Assembly: GCA_965153355.1 (NCBI GenBank)
Contig: OZ231127.1
Location: forward strand, 69,874,001 to 69,938,000
Origin: Flaccisagitta enflata
Taxonomy: Eukaryota > Chaetognatha > Sagittoidea > Aphragmophora
DNA: 64,000 bases
Reading direction: 5' to 3'
Shown here: positions 30,293 to 43,527 of the stretch, piece after piece
How the letters are laid out: every line of letters starts with the position of its first letter
Position numbering within the stretch: the stretch's first letter is position 1
Program-made: the position numbers and the translations under genes
The notes under the pieces: model-generated
The model's input: only the letters and a program-made list of their open reading frames with translations
Database searches by the model: none
What the model was told of the DNA's origin: nothing

Positions 30293-31140
30293 TTTAAGAA
30301 GGATGAGATGATGATGGCGGAAGATAAGAGAGGGGAAATGGGGAAAAGGCGGCAGAAAAACGGGCGCCAGAACAACAGACAAACGGATGTACGGTAGAAT
30401 ACACGGATGGATGGACGGGTGAATACACTAACGGGCAGGTGGATAGATGGTCGAAAGGAAACACAGACGCCTGGATGGACTGACTGACGGATTAGCAGAA
30501 AGGCAGGTGGATGGCCAAATTGGACAAAAAGAATAAATGCAGATAGAACAAACCAGACAGAAAGCCAGACATTAAAGAGAACAAAGAGAGAAAAAGATAA
30601 ATCAGATTAACAAAAAATCAGACGGACAAATAGATAGAAATACAGACATTGAGGAAAATACATTCTCAATCAAAAGAAGTTGGAAATGTATGGTGGGCAA
30701 AATAGTCTTAAACAGTTGAAAACAATCTGCAGGTTTTTCTATCAAGCAGTCTAGAAGACAGTATAAAAAGCTGTCTGAGAAACAGTCTTAAAGACTGGCT
30801 TAAGCCCAGTCCAAAAGATAAAAAAGACAGTTTCATAGATAGTTCAAAGACAGTTTAAAAGAGGAGCTGATGGGAGCGGCAGATAAGAGTAAAGGGGAAA
30901 ATGAGCAGAAAGATAAGAAACAAAAAAGTTGAATTATAATATCAGAAGGTGGAGTTGTTGCTTCCTGCACAGGAAAGAGCCAAGGGGGGAAATCAAATGA
31001 GCGAGCAGAAGAATGAGTGAGACGTGAGCAGATGAGGTTTGCAGGTCGCTACTCACAAATGATATTCTTGAACTTGCACAATTGAAATAGTCTGAATTTG
31101 TATAATGTAAAAAATACAACGTACATAGTGCTCGATTTTT
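30293..31140. other. Decayed tetranucleotide and AAGACAGT repeats
   Basis: Phrases of the GGACGG and CAGA type fade from 30370 to 30630. 30690-30865 has degenerate repeats of AAGACAGTTTAAAAG about 20-25 bp long. No gene. Confidence 0.55.
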
Positions 31141-31333
31141 AGTCGCGTGCACGTGACTCTACAACCCGCTATGTCCGTTGGTCGCTCTGTCGGTCAGTCG
31201 GTCCGCGTTAGCTGTTTTGGCGTTACGGGCGGTTTTTGTGTTACCGCTCCTGCCCAAATGCTTGGGGAAGCCTTTATCGTCACTGCCCCTGCCCACCCGC
31301 ACGCGACTTCGGTAGCCGTGTATACGGCCTTGT
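31141..31333 (-). mobile_element. Family A copy (reverse)
   Basis: From AGTCGCGTGCACGTGACT (hairpin, one mismatch), through (GGTC/GTCC) units, CCTGCCCAAATGCTTGGGG and ACCCGCACGCGACT, to GTGTATACGGCCTTGTTT. It contains both CCGCTCCTGCCC and CACTGCCCCTGCCC segments seen in the other long copies. Confidence 0.88.
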
Positions 31334-31846
31334 TTCCGCACTGCTTATGGTTATGTATAAACCATTTGACGTCGGTAATTAGAGATTAATACCGGTGTCA
31401 AAAAGCTATTTCAGTGGAAACTGGTCTGAGCAAGTACTCTAGTGGTATAACGATACATCCCCGTCCTGCCAGTTTCTCATAGAATTCCGTGGACGTATCT
31501 TAGAAACAGCGAGAAAGGGTGGGGCCTAAATAACGATGCCCCATCCTGTTGTTTGCTTTCCGCGTTGTTAAACGCAAGTGAAAAAAAATTTTCTCCTTCC
31601 TAAAGAAAAATTGAACCTCAGTTCTCCTCTCTTACTTATTCTAATTCTAATTCTTTCTTCATTTTCTCGTCAATCTACACTTAAGTTACTAAACAAATGG
31701 TGATATTGATGACTGAAATAGAAACACTCATGAATTAAGTCGGCAAATGACCGGTTTTAATTCTGTCATAACAAAGAAGAAACGAGGAATTATTGTCTGA
31801 TCAACATTCTCCTATCGATTGTCTTTTCTGCTCCTTCTTCGTCTTT
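31334..31846. other. Unique sequence, no gene seen
   Basis: No feature I can support. Confidence 0.6.
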
Positions 31847-32025
31847 TTCTTCTTCTTCTCTTCATTTTCATTTTCATTTTCATTTTCATTTTCATTTTCA
31901 TTTTCATTTTCTTTTTCTTTTTCTTTTTCTTTTTCTTTTTCTTTTTCTTTTTCTTCTTTTTTCTTTTTTCCTTTTTCGTTTCCTTCTTCTTCTTTTTCTT
32001 CTTGTTCTTCTTCTTTTTTTTCTCG
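31847..32025. repeat. Pyrimidine tract (TTTTCA)n/(TTTTTC)n
   Basis: Hexamer blocks of CATTTT, then CTTTTT, then irregular CTTCTT. Low complexity; it abuts family B copy 4. Confidence 0.93.
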
Positions 32026-32603
32026 TTTTTGGGCAGCGGCCCCAAAGGGCCGATGTCCTGTAGGACATAGGGGTGAATTTCCAGACGTCCGTACGTCCGT
32101 ACGTCCGTACGTACGTCCATCCGTCCGTCCCCCCCCCCCCGCCGAAGCTTCTGAGCCTCATGTTCCCATTGAATAATATGGAAAATTGAAGAAATGCAAA
32201 ATTCCCATTGAATTATATGGAAACTTGGTAAAGAAATAAAGAAATATGAAATTCCCATTGAATAACATGGTAAATTTACTAGAAGTTAAAAATATGGGAA
32301 ATCCTTATTGAATAACATGGAAGATTGACAAAATTTTGAAAAAAATGCAGAATTCATATTGAATAACATGGAAAATTGACAATGAAATGGAAAAAAAATC
32401 GATGTTCTCATTGAATAACAGGGAAAGTAGCCCCAAAGGCCTCAAATGTGCTTTCTCAGGACGTCTGGAAATTCACCCCTGCGTCCTACAGGACATCGGC
32501 CCTTTTATTTGGGGCCGCTGCCCTGCTCTCACTCCACTTCTGCAGCTAGTCACTCCAAGCAGGGCATCGGGTACCGCTGACCATGTGCGATCCTTGGATG
32601 ACT
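32026..32603 (+). mobile_element. Family B copy 4 (forward)
   Basis: TTTTTGGGCAGCGGCCCC at 32026, GATGTCCTGTAGGACATAGG, then (GTAC/GTCC)n with a C11 run. The interior is a distinct minisatellite (CCATTGAATAACATGGAAAA). The inverted head lies at 32459-32522. The hairpin is GCCCTGCT/AAGCAGGGC, followed by GGTACCGCTGACC, and the end is CCTTGGATGACT. It has the same boundaries as copies 3 and 5 but an unrelated interior. Confidence 0.88.
32160..32425. repeat. 39-52-bp minisatellite inside family B copy 4
   Basis: Six units of CCCATTGAATAACATGGAAA at about 32165, 32204, 32254, 32303, 32354 and 32406. Confidence 0.85.
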
Positions 32604-32820
32604 TCTTCTTCTTCATGTTCTTCTTCTTCTTCTTTTTGTTCTTCTTTTTCCTCCTCTTCTTCTTCTTTTCTTTTCTTTTACTAGTTCCTCTTTTTTCTTT
32701 TCCTACACTTCTTGTTCTTCTTCCTCTTTATTGTTTGACTTCTTATTTTTTTCTCCTTCTCCTCCTTTATTTTCGTCTTCATCCTCTTCTTCCTCCTCTT
32801 CTTTTCTCCTTCTTGCTTTG
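32604..32820. repeat. Pyrimidine-rich CTT tract
   Basis: Irregular (CTT)n and T/C low complexity. Frames through it are S/F/L artefacts. Confidence 0.85.
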
Positions 32821-32915
32821 GTGAGAGATTGATGGCCAAGCCATCCAAGCAGATCGACCACAACTGTCCCCATCCACTAGAAATAATGAACTTCCGTTGG
32901 AGAGACAACGATGGC

Positions 32916-33330
32916 ATATCCTAAAACAAAACAAAACATTGGCATATCCAAGAACAAAACCGTTTAGACCCCTGGAACAAAACATTGGCAAATCCTAGAA
33001 CAAAACAGTTTAAAATCCTGAAACCAAACATTGGCGTATCCTAGAACAAAACAGTTGAAAATTCTGAAACAAAGCTTAAGCAAATTCTAGAACAAAACAA
33101 TTTAAGATCCTGGAACAAAACACTAGCAGATCCTAGAACAAAAAATTCATAATCCTGGCTCAAAACTCTAGCAGATCCTAGAACGAAAGAATGACAGATT
33201 CTAGAACAAGACGCGGGTAGATCGAAAAGCAAAACAAAAGCAGTTCCAAGAGCAAATCTTAGAACAATCGGGTGAGAAAATGTTAGAACAAAAACATTGC
33301 AGATCCTCGAACAAAGCAATTTACGATCCG
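32916..33330. repeat. 46-bp minisatellite (two 23-bp halves)
   Basis: The phrase TTGGCATATCCAAGAACAAA recurs with 46-bp spacing (32941, 32987, 33033). Each unit has two related halves (TCCTAGAACAAAACAGTTT and TCCTGGAACAAAACATTGGC). It decays towards 33330. Confidence 0.85.
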
Positions 33331-34167
33331 AGAACAAAACAACGGCACGATTTGTTGGTATTTTTTTAAAGAAGCCAATGACAGATTGTTTCTAGAACAT
33401 AATGATGACAAATTATTGCCCAATAAAGTAAATTTGTCGTTCATAGGTGTTGTGCGTGGCTTACGATTTTAGTCAAGCTTCATTATGGACAGAGAGTGTC
33501 ATAATGGATGGGGCACGAGGAAACGGTGCAATGTTGGACAAGCTGTATAATGGACGGTAAGTGCTATAATTGATGGAGCATCTGGCAAAGATGCAAAGAT
33601 GGTGGACGCCAAAAATGCGATGATGAATGATGAATCGGCAAAAATGAAAGATAAGGAGCTTTGGGTGGATTGGCAGATGGGAGCAAGGAAGGGGGTTGGG
33701 GGGAATGACTAGCGGATTCGGCAGGCAACAGCAGGGATGTCGGAGCTTTGGGGGCAAGTGCAGTGATGTGAGATTCGCCCGAAATCAACAAATGTTACAA
33801 ACAGACCGACGGATGGACTGACCGACTAACAACTTTGTGCTTTTAGTGTCTTACAGAATGGGACTTAAAAACGGTCTCACGGACTTAGAACAACAGATGG
33901 GTCGAAGGGAGAAATGACAGGCAGGTTCCGATGGGAGAAACAGAACCTTCTAGATGGGGGAGGAGGAAAATGACAGGGTTGGGAAATGAGAGCAACATGT
34001 GGGATACGAAGCGGGATTAGATAGGGAAAGTTGCCAAGTGTTATGAACCGGAGAAGACAGAAAGAAATAGAGGGACGACTACACAAGAAACAATATCTTA
34101 AATTGTGGTCTTACTACCCATGAGAATAAGGAATCTTAATAGTAATCATACGATGCTTAGAAAAAAA
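33331..34167. other. Unique or decayed repeat DNA, no gene
   Basis: 33480-33600 has loosely repeated CATAATGGATGG phrases. 33800-33830 has GACCGACGGATGGACTGACC, an isolated A-like core. No gene. Confidence 0.55.
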
Positions 34168-34351
34168 CAAGGCCGGATACACGGCTACCCTAGTCGCGTG
34201 CGGGTGGGCAGGGGCAGTGATGAAATTGACCAACCAAGCAGTTGGGCAGGAGCAGTAACCCCAAACCACCCGTAAACGTCAAAAAAAGCTAAGCATGACC
34301 GACCAACGGACCGACAGACAGAGCGGGTTGTAGAGTCGCGTGCACGCGACT
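34168..34351 (+). mobile_element. Family A copy
   Basis: CAAGGCCGGATACACGGCTA, TAGTCGCGTGCGGGTGGGCA, AGTTGGGCAGGAGCAG, short GACC core, GGGTTGTAG, and the perfect 18-bp terminal palindrome AGTCGCGTGCACGCGACT (34334-34351). It is the cleanest hairpin end in the window. Confidence 0.92.
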
Positions 34352-35037
34352 AACAATCAGAAGCTGGATTCTGGAAGATAGTAAAACCCATGTAACCAGA
34401 CCCGATTAGGTGGAAATAATCCTCAAGATCCGAAACATGAGGTAGACTTGATCGATTGGAGTAAGGCGAGTGAACAAATTCGTGGATATTGAGAGGGATA
34501 AAAAGATCCGAGGAAAGGGTGGGAAAACGTAATTGATTTAGTAACCTACTATGTAAAATGGATCAAATTATAAAATTGAAAAAAAAGAAGAAAGAGGAAA
34601 AGATGTGAGGAAACTGAAAGAAGTCTGTGAGAAATTGCTGATTCTTTTTCTTAAGTGCTAAAACAAAGTAAGGAGAAATGATTAGTTTTGAAAGGAAAAG
34701 CTAATTGCCGTGAGGGGAGGAGAGTTATCACGGAATCGTTATCAGGAAGTATCGAGACATAAAAGAACAATAAAAGAGAAGAGAAATGTAATTTGCACCT
34801 AAAGAGGGAGATAAGGAAAGAGTAAGGGGATGCACGTTGAACTCTCAGAGATAGTCAGTCACATGGAGAGAGAGGGGAAGCTTAATGATGGGTTTCATTG
34901 TTAGAGGATATGGAGGTAGTGATCAGTTTCATTGTAGATTGAGCATGGGCAGTAGGATTGGAAGGTGCCATCGTGGCTGGCTATTGATTAAATGAAAGAA
35001 TAATGAAATTGATTTATTAGTCAATCTATTGAATTAA
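34352..35037. other. Unique A-rich sequence, no gene seen
   Basis: No coding or RNA-gene signal. Confidence 0.6.
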
Positions 35038-35650
35038 GAGTAATTGATGAAAGTCATTGTTGATGGAGATGGAGATTTAGGGGATGGGGGAAAAAGAAAT
35101 TGGAGAAAGGGGAGATGGCAGAATCATTTGTTGCTACAATTGCGAATTGAGAAAGGATAGAGTAATTGGTAAGTACCAATGTGCAAGTAGAGAGGGCAGT
35201 CAAAATGATGAACGCCATTGTGAATGGAGAGGAGCAAGAGTAATAAGTAAGCGTCATCGTGAATGCAGACGGGCAGAGTAATTGGTAAATGCCATTGTGA
35301 ATGGAGAGAGGGAAGAATTATTGTTAGGTGCCATTGTGAATGGAGAGAGGCCAATAAAAATGGTAAGTGCCAAAGTGAATGGAGATGAACATAATAATCA
35401 TTTAATGCCATTGTGAGAGGAGAGGGGTATGAGTAATTGGTGTCATTGTGAATGGAGAGGGAGTAGAGTAATTGGTAAGTGCCATTGTAATTGGAGAGGA
35501 GGTAGAGTAATTGGTAGGTGCCATTATGAATGGAGAGGGGGCAGAGTAATTGATGAAAGCCATTATGAATAGAGAGGGGGCAGAGTAATTTCTAAGTGCC
35601 ATTGTGAATGGAGAGGGGGTAGAGTAATTGGTAAGTGCCATTCTGAATGC
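35038..35650. repeat. 39-bp minisatellite
   Basis: Units of AGAGTAATTGGTAAGTGCCA plus TTGTGAATGGAGAGGGGGT. Exact 39-bp spacing at 35465, 35504, 35543, 35582 and 35621; more diverged upstream to about 35038. Confidence 0.9.
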
Positions 35651-36299
35651 CCCGAGGAGTGAAAAATGAGGATGTTTTGGTTGACCTTGGCGCGGAGGAG
35701 AGAAAGAACGAGAATCAATCAAGAGAAAGTCTCTCCTCGTTTTTCACTCACTTCCCCCCTGCGGCAGCGTCCGAAGCTCATCAACAAACAAACAGGAAAA
35801 CAAACGAACAAACAAACAAACAGACAGAGAAAACGAATGGAGAAGAATCGAGCCGAGTGAGCTATGAACCTCTTACAGAGTGATCCATGATCGATATGAC
35901 ATTATAGACTGAAATGAAAATAAACTGAGTTTGGAGAGCTTACAACTTACACGTCAAAGTGAGCTCTCTCTTCTCCTCAATTTCCAAGTCTCCAATTATT
36001 TGGTAGATGTGTTACAAAAATGTTTAAACTGATAGTGCAAATACAATTGAAAATGAGACGCTGTAAAATTGAAACCCACATTGAAGATAGGAGAAAGAAG
36101 GAAAAAGAATGATAGTAAAATGTTGAGGGGAAAAAAAACTCTCTTTTACAGACGATGGAGTGAATGTGCAAATGATATTATTTGTACTTCACAGGGAGAT
36201 GAGGATTGAGGAACTCTAGTGAGAAAAATTCAGAATTGATATGATTCTAGATCATGATCTACGTTCATTAGATATAAGCTCTCAGCCTCTATTCCCGGC
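35651..36299. other. Unique sequence, no gene seen
   Basis: CAAACAAA-type low complexity at 35782-35825. Otherwise featureless. Confidence 0.6.
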
Positions 36300-36428
36300 G
36301 GAATTGGGTGGTTTTAGGTGGTCGAGGTGGCCTGAATAAAGTATGCTTTGTTGTTGCTTGATACCACCACTGATTTAGGTGGTTTTAAATGGTTGAAGTG
36401 GCCTGGGTGTTTTGTCGTTGCTTGATAA
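36300..36428. repeat. Tandem duplication of about 65-70 bp
   Basis: GGTGGTTTTAGGTGGTCGAG...TTGTTGCTTGATA and GGTGGTTTTAAATGGTTGAA...TCGTTGCTTGATA lie next to each other. Confidence 0.75.
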
Positions 36429-36600
36429 TTTCCACTGTGAGTCGTCCGTGCGTGAATTGTAAATTATAATGACTGCAAACTGAACATAACTGATTATTAG
36501 TTATTTTACGATGGATAAGACTGGTTTTATATTTAGAAAGTGACGTGACATCATCTGGCTAGAAGCCAGCACGTCTCTCTCAAACAATTATCCTGCGTGC

Positions 36601-36736
<136 letters not shown>

Positions 36737-36899
36737 TCAGCTTTTCCCATGGAGAAAGCAGAACTTTCATGCCCGTCCGTCCATTTTGGTCTGTACCCTG
36801 AGATGTTGTCCGTGTGTATTTCGTCGTGTGTCCATCCAATTCATCGCTTTGGATCTTCCAATTATCTTTGACCATCGACTTTCATTCACAAACATTCTC

Positions 36900-37076
36900 A
36901 TGTATTCATTCATTTCTTAATTCATTTATTCATTTCTTTATTTATTCATTCATTCATTCATTCATTCATTCATTCTTTCATTCTTTCATTCATTCATTCA
37001 TTCATTCATTCATTCATTCATTCATTCATTCATTCATTCATTCATTCAGTCATTCATGTATTCATTCATTCATGTT
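36900..37076. repeat. (ATTC)n microsatellite
   Basis: About 40 CATT units with TTTC and TCAG variants. Confidence 0.95.
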
Positions 37077-37205
37077 TTTTTGATTCTTTTATTCACTTGT
37101 TCAATAATTCATCTACTTATTCATTTACTACTAATTCATTCATTCAGGTTGTTTATGTTGTTGTCGATATTGTTGCTCTTGTTTTTGTTGTTGAAGTTGT
37201 GGTTA

Positions 37206-37208
37206 AGG

Positions 37209-37296
<88 letters not shown>

Positions 37297-37490
37297 ATTT
37301 GTTGTAATTCTCTCATCGTCATCGTCATCATCATCATCGTTATCGTATTCGTGTCGTCATCATCATCGTCGTCGTCGTCGTCATCATTATTGTTGTTGTT
37401 GTTGTTGTTGTTGTTGTTATTGTTGTTATTTATTTGTTGTTGTTGTTGTTGTTATTGTTGTCGAGGTCGTAGTCGTTGTCGTTGTCGTCG

Positions 37491-37549
<59 letters not shown>

Positions 37550-37615
37550 GCTGTTGTTGTTCTTGTTGTTGTTGTTGTTCTTGTTGTTGTTCTTGTTGTT
37601 GTTGTTGCTATCGTC
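37206..37615. repeat. (GTT)n/(CATCGT)n composite array
   Basis: (GTT)n at 37206-37296, CATCRT triplets at 37313-37380, (GTT)n at 37388-37455, GTCGTT mix, then (GTT)n with GCT and CTT variants to 37615. Confidence 0.95.
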
Positions 37616-39353
37616 GTAGCAATGGTTACTGTGGTTGTAGCTGGAGTCATAACTTTCGTTTTAAAACTTATCAATTAGTCTTCATGGCGCCAAATTGGCA
37701 TTTTGCCTCTCTTTACCTCTTCCTCGGTTTCAATAGGAAGGCAAGAGGAAGAAATCCGCATGAACATAGGATGGTTAGCAATCCTCGTTGCCAAACTTCA
37801 GGATCCACAAAAATGATTAAAATCCCGAAAATCTGGATCTTACAGACACACATTAACAGTCCCACATCCCCATGGTCAAAAAATTTCATGCCGCAACTTA
37901 CCGGCACAGTTTCGTAATTGTTGTTCTACTCACGACAGGAGAGCTTCTTCATGAGGAAACTTTTGTCGCCGGTTACTTTGCTAGTGCTCATTGGAATACG
38001 TATCTTACACAATGTTTTTTTTTCATATGACATGTGCAACAAAATGTGAAAAAATAATGTCGACTAAATTACTGGTCATCTATAGTGGACAGTGAACACA
38101 TGCAGCTCTTTATCACATCGGTAGTGTGATGCCGCAAGTCATTGTTAGCTTTTACAAATTGGATTCCTCTTGCATATGAGCCACTTCAGGCCGCTGCCAA
38201 AAAAAATAGAGCATTATCCCCATCGTAAAAACCTGTCGTTAGTCTCTCGCGTTCTTCCCTCTCCACACGTTCCACACGCCGTTTCAACACGTACAACTTT
38301 CTCACCTTCCTCTCAATGAACCCCATGCTGGATAGTCACGATGTAACAATGTCCAGTCGAATTGACCGATTGATTGACCGATATAATGACTAACTGTGGC
38401 AGAAGCAGAAATTCTTGGCGATTCAATCGGTTTATCAAAAAAAAATGGATTCATTGACTAGTCGTAATTAACCAATTCACTGATCTTATTTCCCCATCCA
38501 ACCTTTGCAGCTTTTCCTTCTCTCCTCGCATTCCACGCCGAGTCAAGCAACGCGCGTGCGGTGATTTTTCACTTCCAAATTAATTACTGAGTTGCCCTTG
38601 TAGGCTGCTGTCTGGCGTTCGACCTTGGGTTGTGTAACGCTGACAACATTTCAAAGCCATTCTGACCTACTTTCTTTTCATCGAAGGCCAATCTTTTTAT
38701 TGGGATGTTTGGGCGTATTTTTTCTGTGTAACATAGTTTAGTCTCAATGCTGGCAGCTGTAGCATCCCTCGACCTACTTTGTCAACGTGCAAACGGTCCG
38801 GAAAAAAGGGATCGTGATAGAATAGATGACGCTTTGTTTATGGGCCCACGGTAGAATGTATGTCGCTTTGACGCTGTGTCCACGGTTCATGGCGGGATGT
38901 GGAAATTAACCTTTTAACAATGGACGCCGTCGACAATTTTAATCTCAGACCTCAGGCCCCAGGAGGCGGTCGATGCTAGCCCCTTACCTTGCAGTCGTCC
39001 ATGAATATTTTCCTTCGCTGTACATCTAATGAGTATCTCCTAGAAGTAACCACACAGAAAAGGACCATTGAAATCGCTTGCTCTACACTGTGGCACTGGG
39101 GAGGAGGGCTGGTATCATTGGGGATAACGGGAAAAGGCGGGACTTCTTACATTCATTTTTTGCCGGCATCAGGAAGAATCCCTTTTCACGCTTACTTTTG
39201 GGTCGTGATGCTGTGCAGAATTTTTTCAGTATTCCTTAACAACTTGATTATTAAGACATAAAATTACCATCGTGGTCCCAACTCCCAACTCCACTGAATG
39301 AAATATCAAAGCTATCACTTCTCATACAATTTTACATTGTGTCACCACATCAC
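37616..39353. other. 1.7 kb without a supported gene
   Basis: Unique mixed-composition DNA. 38187-38206 (CAGGCCGCTGCCAAAAAAAA) matches the outer end of family B in isolation. A 90-codon + frame at 38989-39261 shows no known domain, so I do not call it. Confidence 0.55.
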
Positions 39354-39487
39354 CATAAGTGGCCTCCTGCACTTGAAACTCATCAAAAGGGATTTAATTT
39401 TTAAGTCTCCAGGGGGGTGTATGGGCCCATAACATGACATGTTGTGGCAATTTGGGCTCATTTGACCCAAAAAAAGGACCCGGATAG

Positions 39488-39990
39488 GCTAAAAAACTGG
39501 TCAGAACAGACAAAATAAAAGGTTTTTCTGCAATTTGGCTTGCTGAAATGATTTTTAATGATAATTAATGTGCAAATATATAATTGTCTAATGTGAATCA
39601 AGTGCACAGAGTTGAATGAGCCCATAAAAGTCTTATTACTTGCCAAAATGAGGTCAAAATAGCTAAAAAACTGGCTAAAACAGGCAAAATAGCGTTTTTC
39701 TGTTTTCTGATTTATTGAAATGATCTTTAGGGACAGGTTTAGTGAAAATATATAATTATCTAATGTGAATCAAGTGAACAAAGTTGTATGAGCCCATTCA
39801 AATTTTAAAACTGGCTAAATCAGGTTGAAATAGCTAAAAAACTGGTCAAAATAAGCTAAAATAAAGATTTTCAACATTTTTTCACTTCCTGTTTTTGTGT
39901 TACGATTCCTAAAGAGATTAAATGTAAAAATATGTTATTGTTCAATATGAATTAAGTGTATTAAATTGTGGGAGCCCATTAGAGTCTAAA
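39488..39990. repeat. 172-bp subterminal tandem repeats of element C
   Basis: GCTAAAAAACTGG recurs at 39488, 39662 and 39832. Between occurrences are matching blocks such as ATATATAATTATCTAATGTG and GAGCCCAT. Confidence 0.85.
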
Positions 39991-40369
39991 AACAGGCCAG
40001 AATTAGTTATCAAGCAGCCCAGAGACTTACTGATTAACTTGAACTCATTGTGTGTTTGTATTGAAGCAGTAGTAATCTTAGAAATTTTTTTTTATGATGA
40101 TGCAAGATTTAACTACAATGTAACAAAGACAAAAAAAAATTCATATTCTAAAAAACATTGGAATTATAATATTCTTGGTTTTTAAAATGATACGATAAGG
40201 AAGGTAAAAGATGGTCAAACAATACAAAATATGCCAAAAGACATATCATATGAGAATCTTTGACTAAACCATTTGATTTGCAGATTGGAAATTAAAGAGA
40301 AACTTGGAACCATTTTACAGATATTCATTTTAACAAAATATATCGTTAAAAAGAAATATTGCGGGAGCA

Positions 40370-41373
40370 GCTGCTTAAAGATTCAGATATAGAACTGATA
40401 TGTAATTCCCTTAATGACCTCACAATTTATGAGAGCAAAAACGGGATCTCTTTGCTTGATGTTTTTTGCAAGATTGATAGAGGGCCTCATTGCCAAACAA
40501 TGGTTATCTTCAAATGCATCGATACTTTCTCCTGCACTATAAATCTAATATGTTTTCCCTGTATCATCCTTGGCTCTAGTCTTGATAGCTTGAAGTAGAT
40601 TAGCCTTGATTATGTCACTGCCCTCATCATAGGAGATGACTGAACAGTCCGACCATTAATTTTCAAGAAGTGCAATGAAGAACTCCTCTTCTGATAGTGG
40701 CCATTTCAAGTTAACAAAAGGCTCTTCAGATTTTTTTAATGATTGATTGAGCTCAAGAGTAGGGTTTGTAGCAAAAACATTTGTTCTTTCATAACAGTAA
40801 TCACTTCCTGGTTGGTAGAGTCAACGGCATGCAGTTCCAGGAGATTTTAGTACATCTTTGTGGAAGAGATATTGTATTGCTTGAACAAAACAAAGTCATT
40901 AGGAAGTTCTAAAAATATCAGCTTCTTGACCTTAATCTCCTTCCTCATCAGAGATAATTTATCTTGCTCACTGAACTTCTGAATCTTGGCAAATATCAAG
41001 TTGACATTATTTTGTGAAGATACAGGTCCATGGTAGTTATGCTTCCTTCCATTTTTGGCACATTGCGCAACGGGCTTGTTTTTTAATTGTTCTCGTGCCA
41101 GAATGTCAGTTTTTGAATCAGTGACATCAATCTTGGCTTTCCTGATATCCTTTTTTGCTATGGACCAGTCTGTTTTAACTTTGTCAACTTGTTTCTTTTG
41201 ACTCTTCAACTTTTTTTTTTTAACATCTTCTCTGCACCATTTGTGAAAGCCAAATCAGTATTGGAGCTGAGCACCAGCCTTTCACCAATAACAGGAAAGG
41301 CAGCACCTCCTTTTTTTAGCTGTGCTGTCATTTGTGCAAAATAGTTTTCACCAACTTTATTATCAGTTGCTCC
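40370..41373 (-). pseudogene. Decayed coding remnant in element C, unrecognised family
   Basis: Reading the minus strand from 41373, an acceptor-like TTTTTACTCAG precedes a frame (GATDNKVGENYFAQMTAQLK...) rich in K/E/D. It must change frame at an A11 run (about 41211-41221) into a 120-codon stretch (41209-40847). That stretch includes FSEQDKLSLMRKEIKVKKL and FVLFKQYNISS. After an in-frame stop at 40847-40849 similar protein-like sequence continues (NLLELHAVDSTNQ). It shifts frame near 40740 (FVNLKWPLSEEEFFIALLEN), meets stops at 40656-40658 and 40545-40547, and fades near 40370. About 330 codons with at least two frameshifts and three stops. I do not recognise the family. It could be the element's own gene or captured host sequence. 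Confidence 0.6.
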
Positions 41374-41390
41374 TGAGTAAAAATGTCAAA

Positions 41391-41421
<31 letters not shown>

Positions 41422-42529
41422 GAGAGAAAAAAAGAAAAAAAGATTTTTAATCTTTTACGATGATTTTGACCTAATATTAGCCTAATACTACTCTGACCTA
41501 AGCCTGATGCATATACATTACTGGTCCAAAGCAATATAAAGACAAATCAATCTAACAGGCTGTGCAAAAAATTTGGCAAAATTTTATTAAGAACAATCTT
41601 AAACTGCTTTCAAATGATTTTTTTATAAAAATATAGCTTTGATATGTTGGTCTCATAAATCTATTTGCCTACAGGCAGCAAGACTTCATGAATTGAAATC
41701 AGTGGAGGGGAGGAAAGCTCAGTTTAGGGTGGTCTGGGGTCTGATGAACAAAACAAAATTGATAGCAATTTTTATATTGTTTTAGTTGATTTTTTACAAT
41801 TGTTTTAAGCCAATTTTGAGTCAAAATGACCATACTGCTTCGTTGATGATTACCCCTGAATGAATTGACCACTTTGGGATACTGATTAGGATGTAATATT
41901 AAGCTTAATGATGGATATACTCAGCTTTATTTTACTGGTAAAAATTCTGTGAAACAGGAAAATTTGACTAGAGCATAATTCATTCTTTTGCCAACCAAGA
42001 TTGTTTTTATGAAAAACTGCACATTCTAACATCTAGTAGAACTAATTATGAGGCTACACCTCAAATTTCGTGTTACTGGGCCATCAAAAAGTGTGGTTTT
42101 TGTGCTTTAATGTTTTTGCCAAATTTTATGCACACCCTGTTAATCAACTATCTTTTTGATTTCAAAATTATTTAACAACCATGTTTGAACACTTTTGATT
42201 TATGGCTAATTTAGCTTAATTTGACCTAATTTTGACCTGTTTAAGCCCTTATCAATGCTCAAATCTTTCCTTTAAACTGCGACACTACCAAATTAGCATT
42301 GATTTATTGATATTTTTTACATACTATCTGAATCATGCAAGCAATTACTGAAAAAAAAAGTTTTGGCTTCTTTTGACTAGTTTTTTGGGCCATCCGGGTC
42401 CTTTTTTTGGGCCAACTGGGCCCAGATTGCCAGAATACATTGTGTATTGAGCCCATACACATGTCTAGTGCCTTAAAAATGTCATCAGAAAAAAATCATA
42501 ATTTTTTTTGCCCAAGTGCAGGAGGCCAC

Positions 42530-43527
<998 letters not shown>

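Larger units (their letters stand above)
39359..42529. mobile_element. 3.17-kb long-TIR element (element C)
   Basis: Terminal inverted repeats of about 150 bp, roughly 70% identical. The first 17 bp (GTGGCCTCCTGCACTTG, 39359-39375) match 42513-42529 perfectly, and an inner block shares CCCAAAAAAAGGACCCGGAT. A direct repeat CATAA flanks the element (39354-39358 and 42530-42534), consistent with a 5-bp target duplication. Subterminal 172-bp tandem units lie at 39488-39990. The interior is AT-rich and carries a decayed coding remnant on the minus strand. The superfamily is not assigned. Confidence 0.8.

Noticed and set aside
35038-35650. Possible CRISPR-like array with 39-bp period
   Set aside because: The whole unit repeats, and there is no repeat/spacer division.
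38187-38206. Isolated match to the outer end of family B
   Set aside because: Only about 20 bp match and no second end is present, so it is not called an element.
38989-39261. 90-codon + frame in unique sequence
   Set aside because: No recognisable domain or signal and no supporting splice or promoter context.
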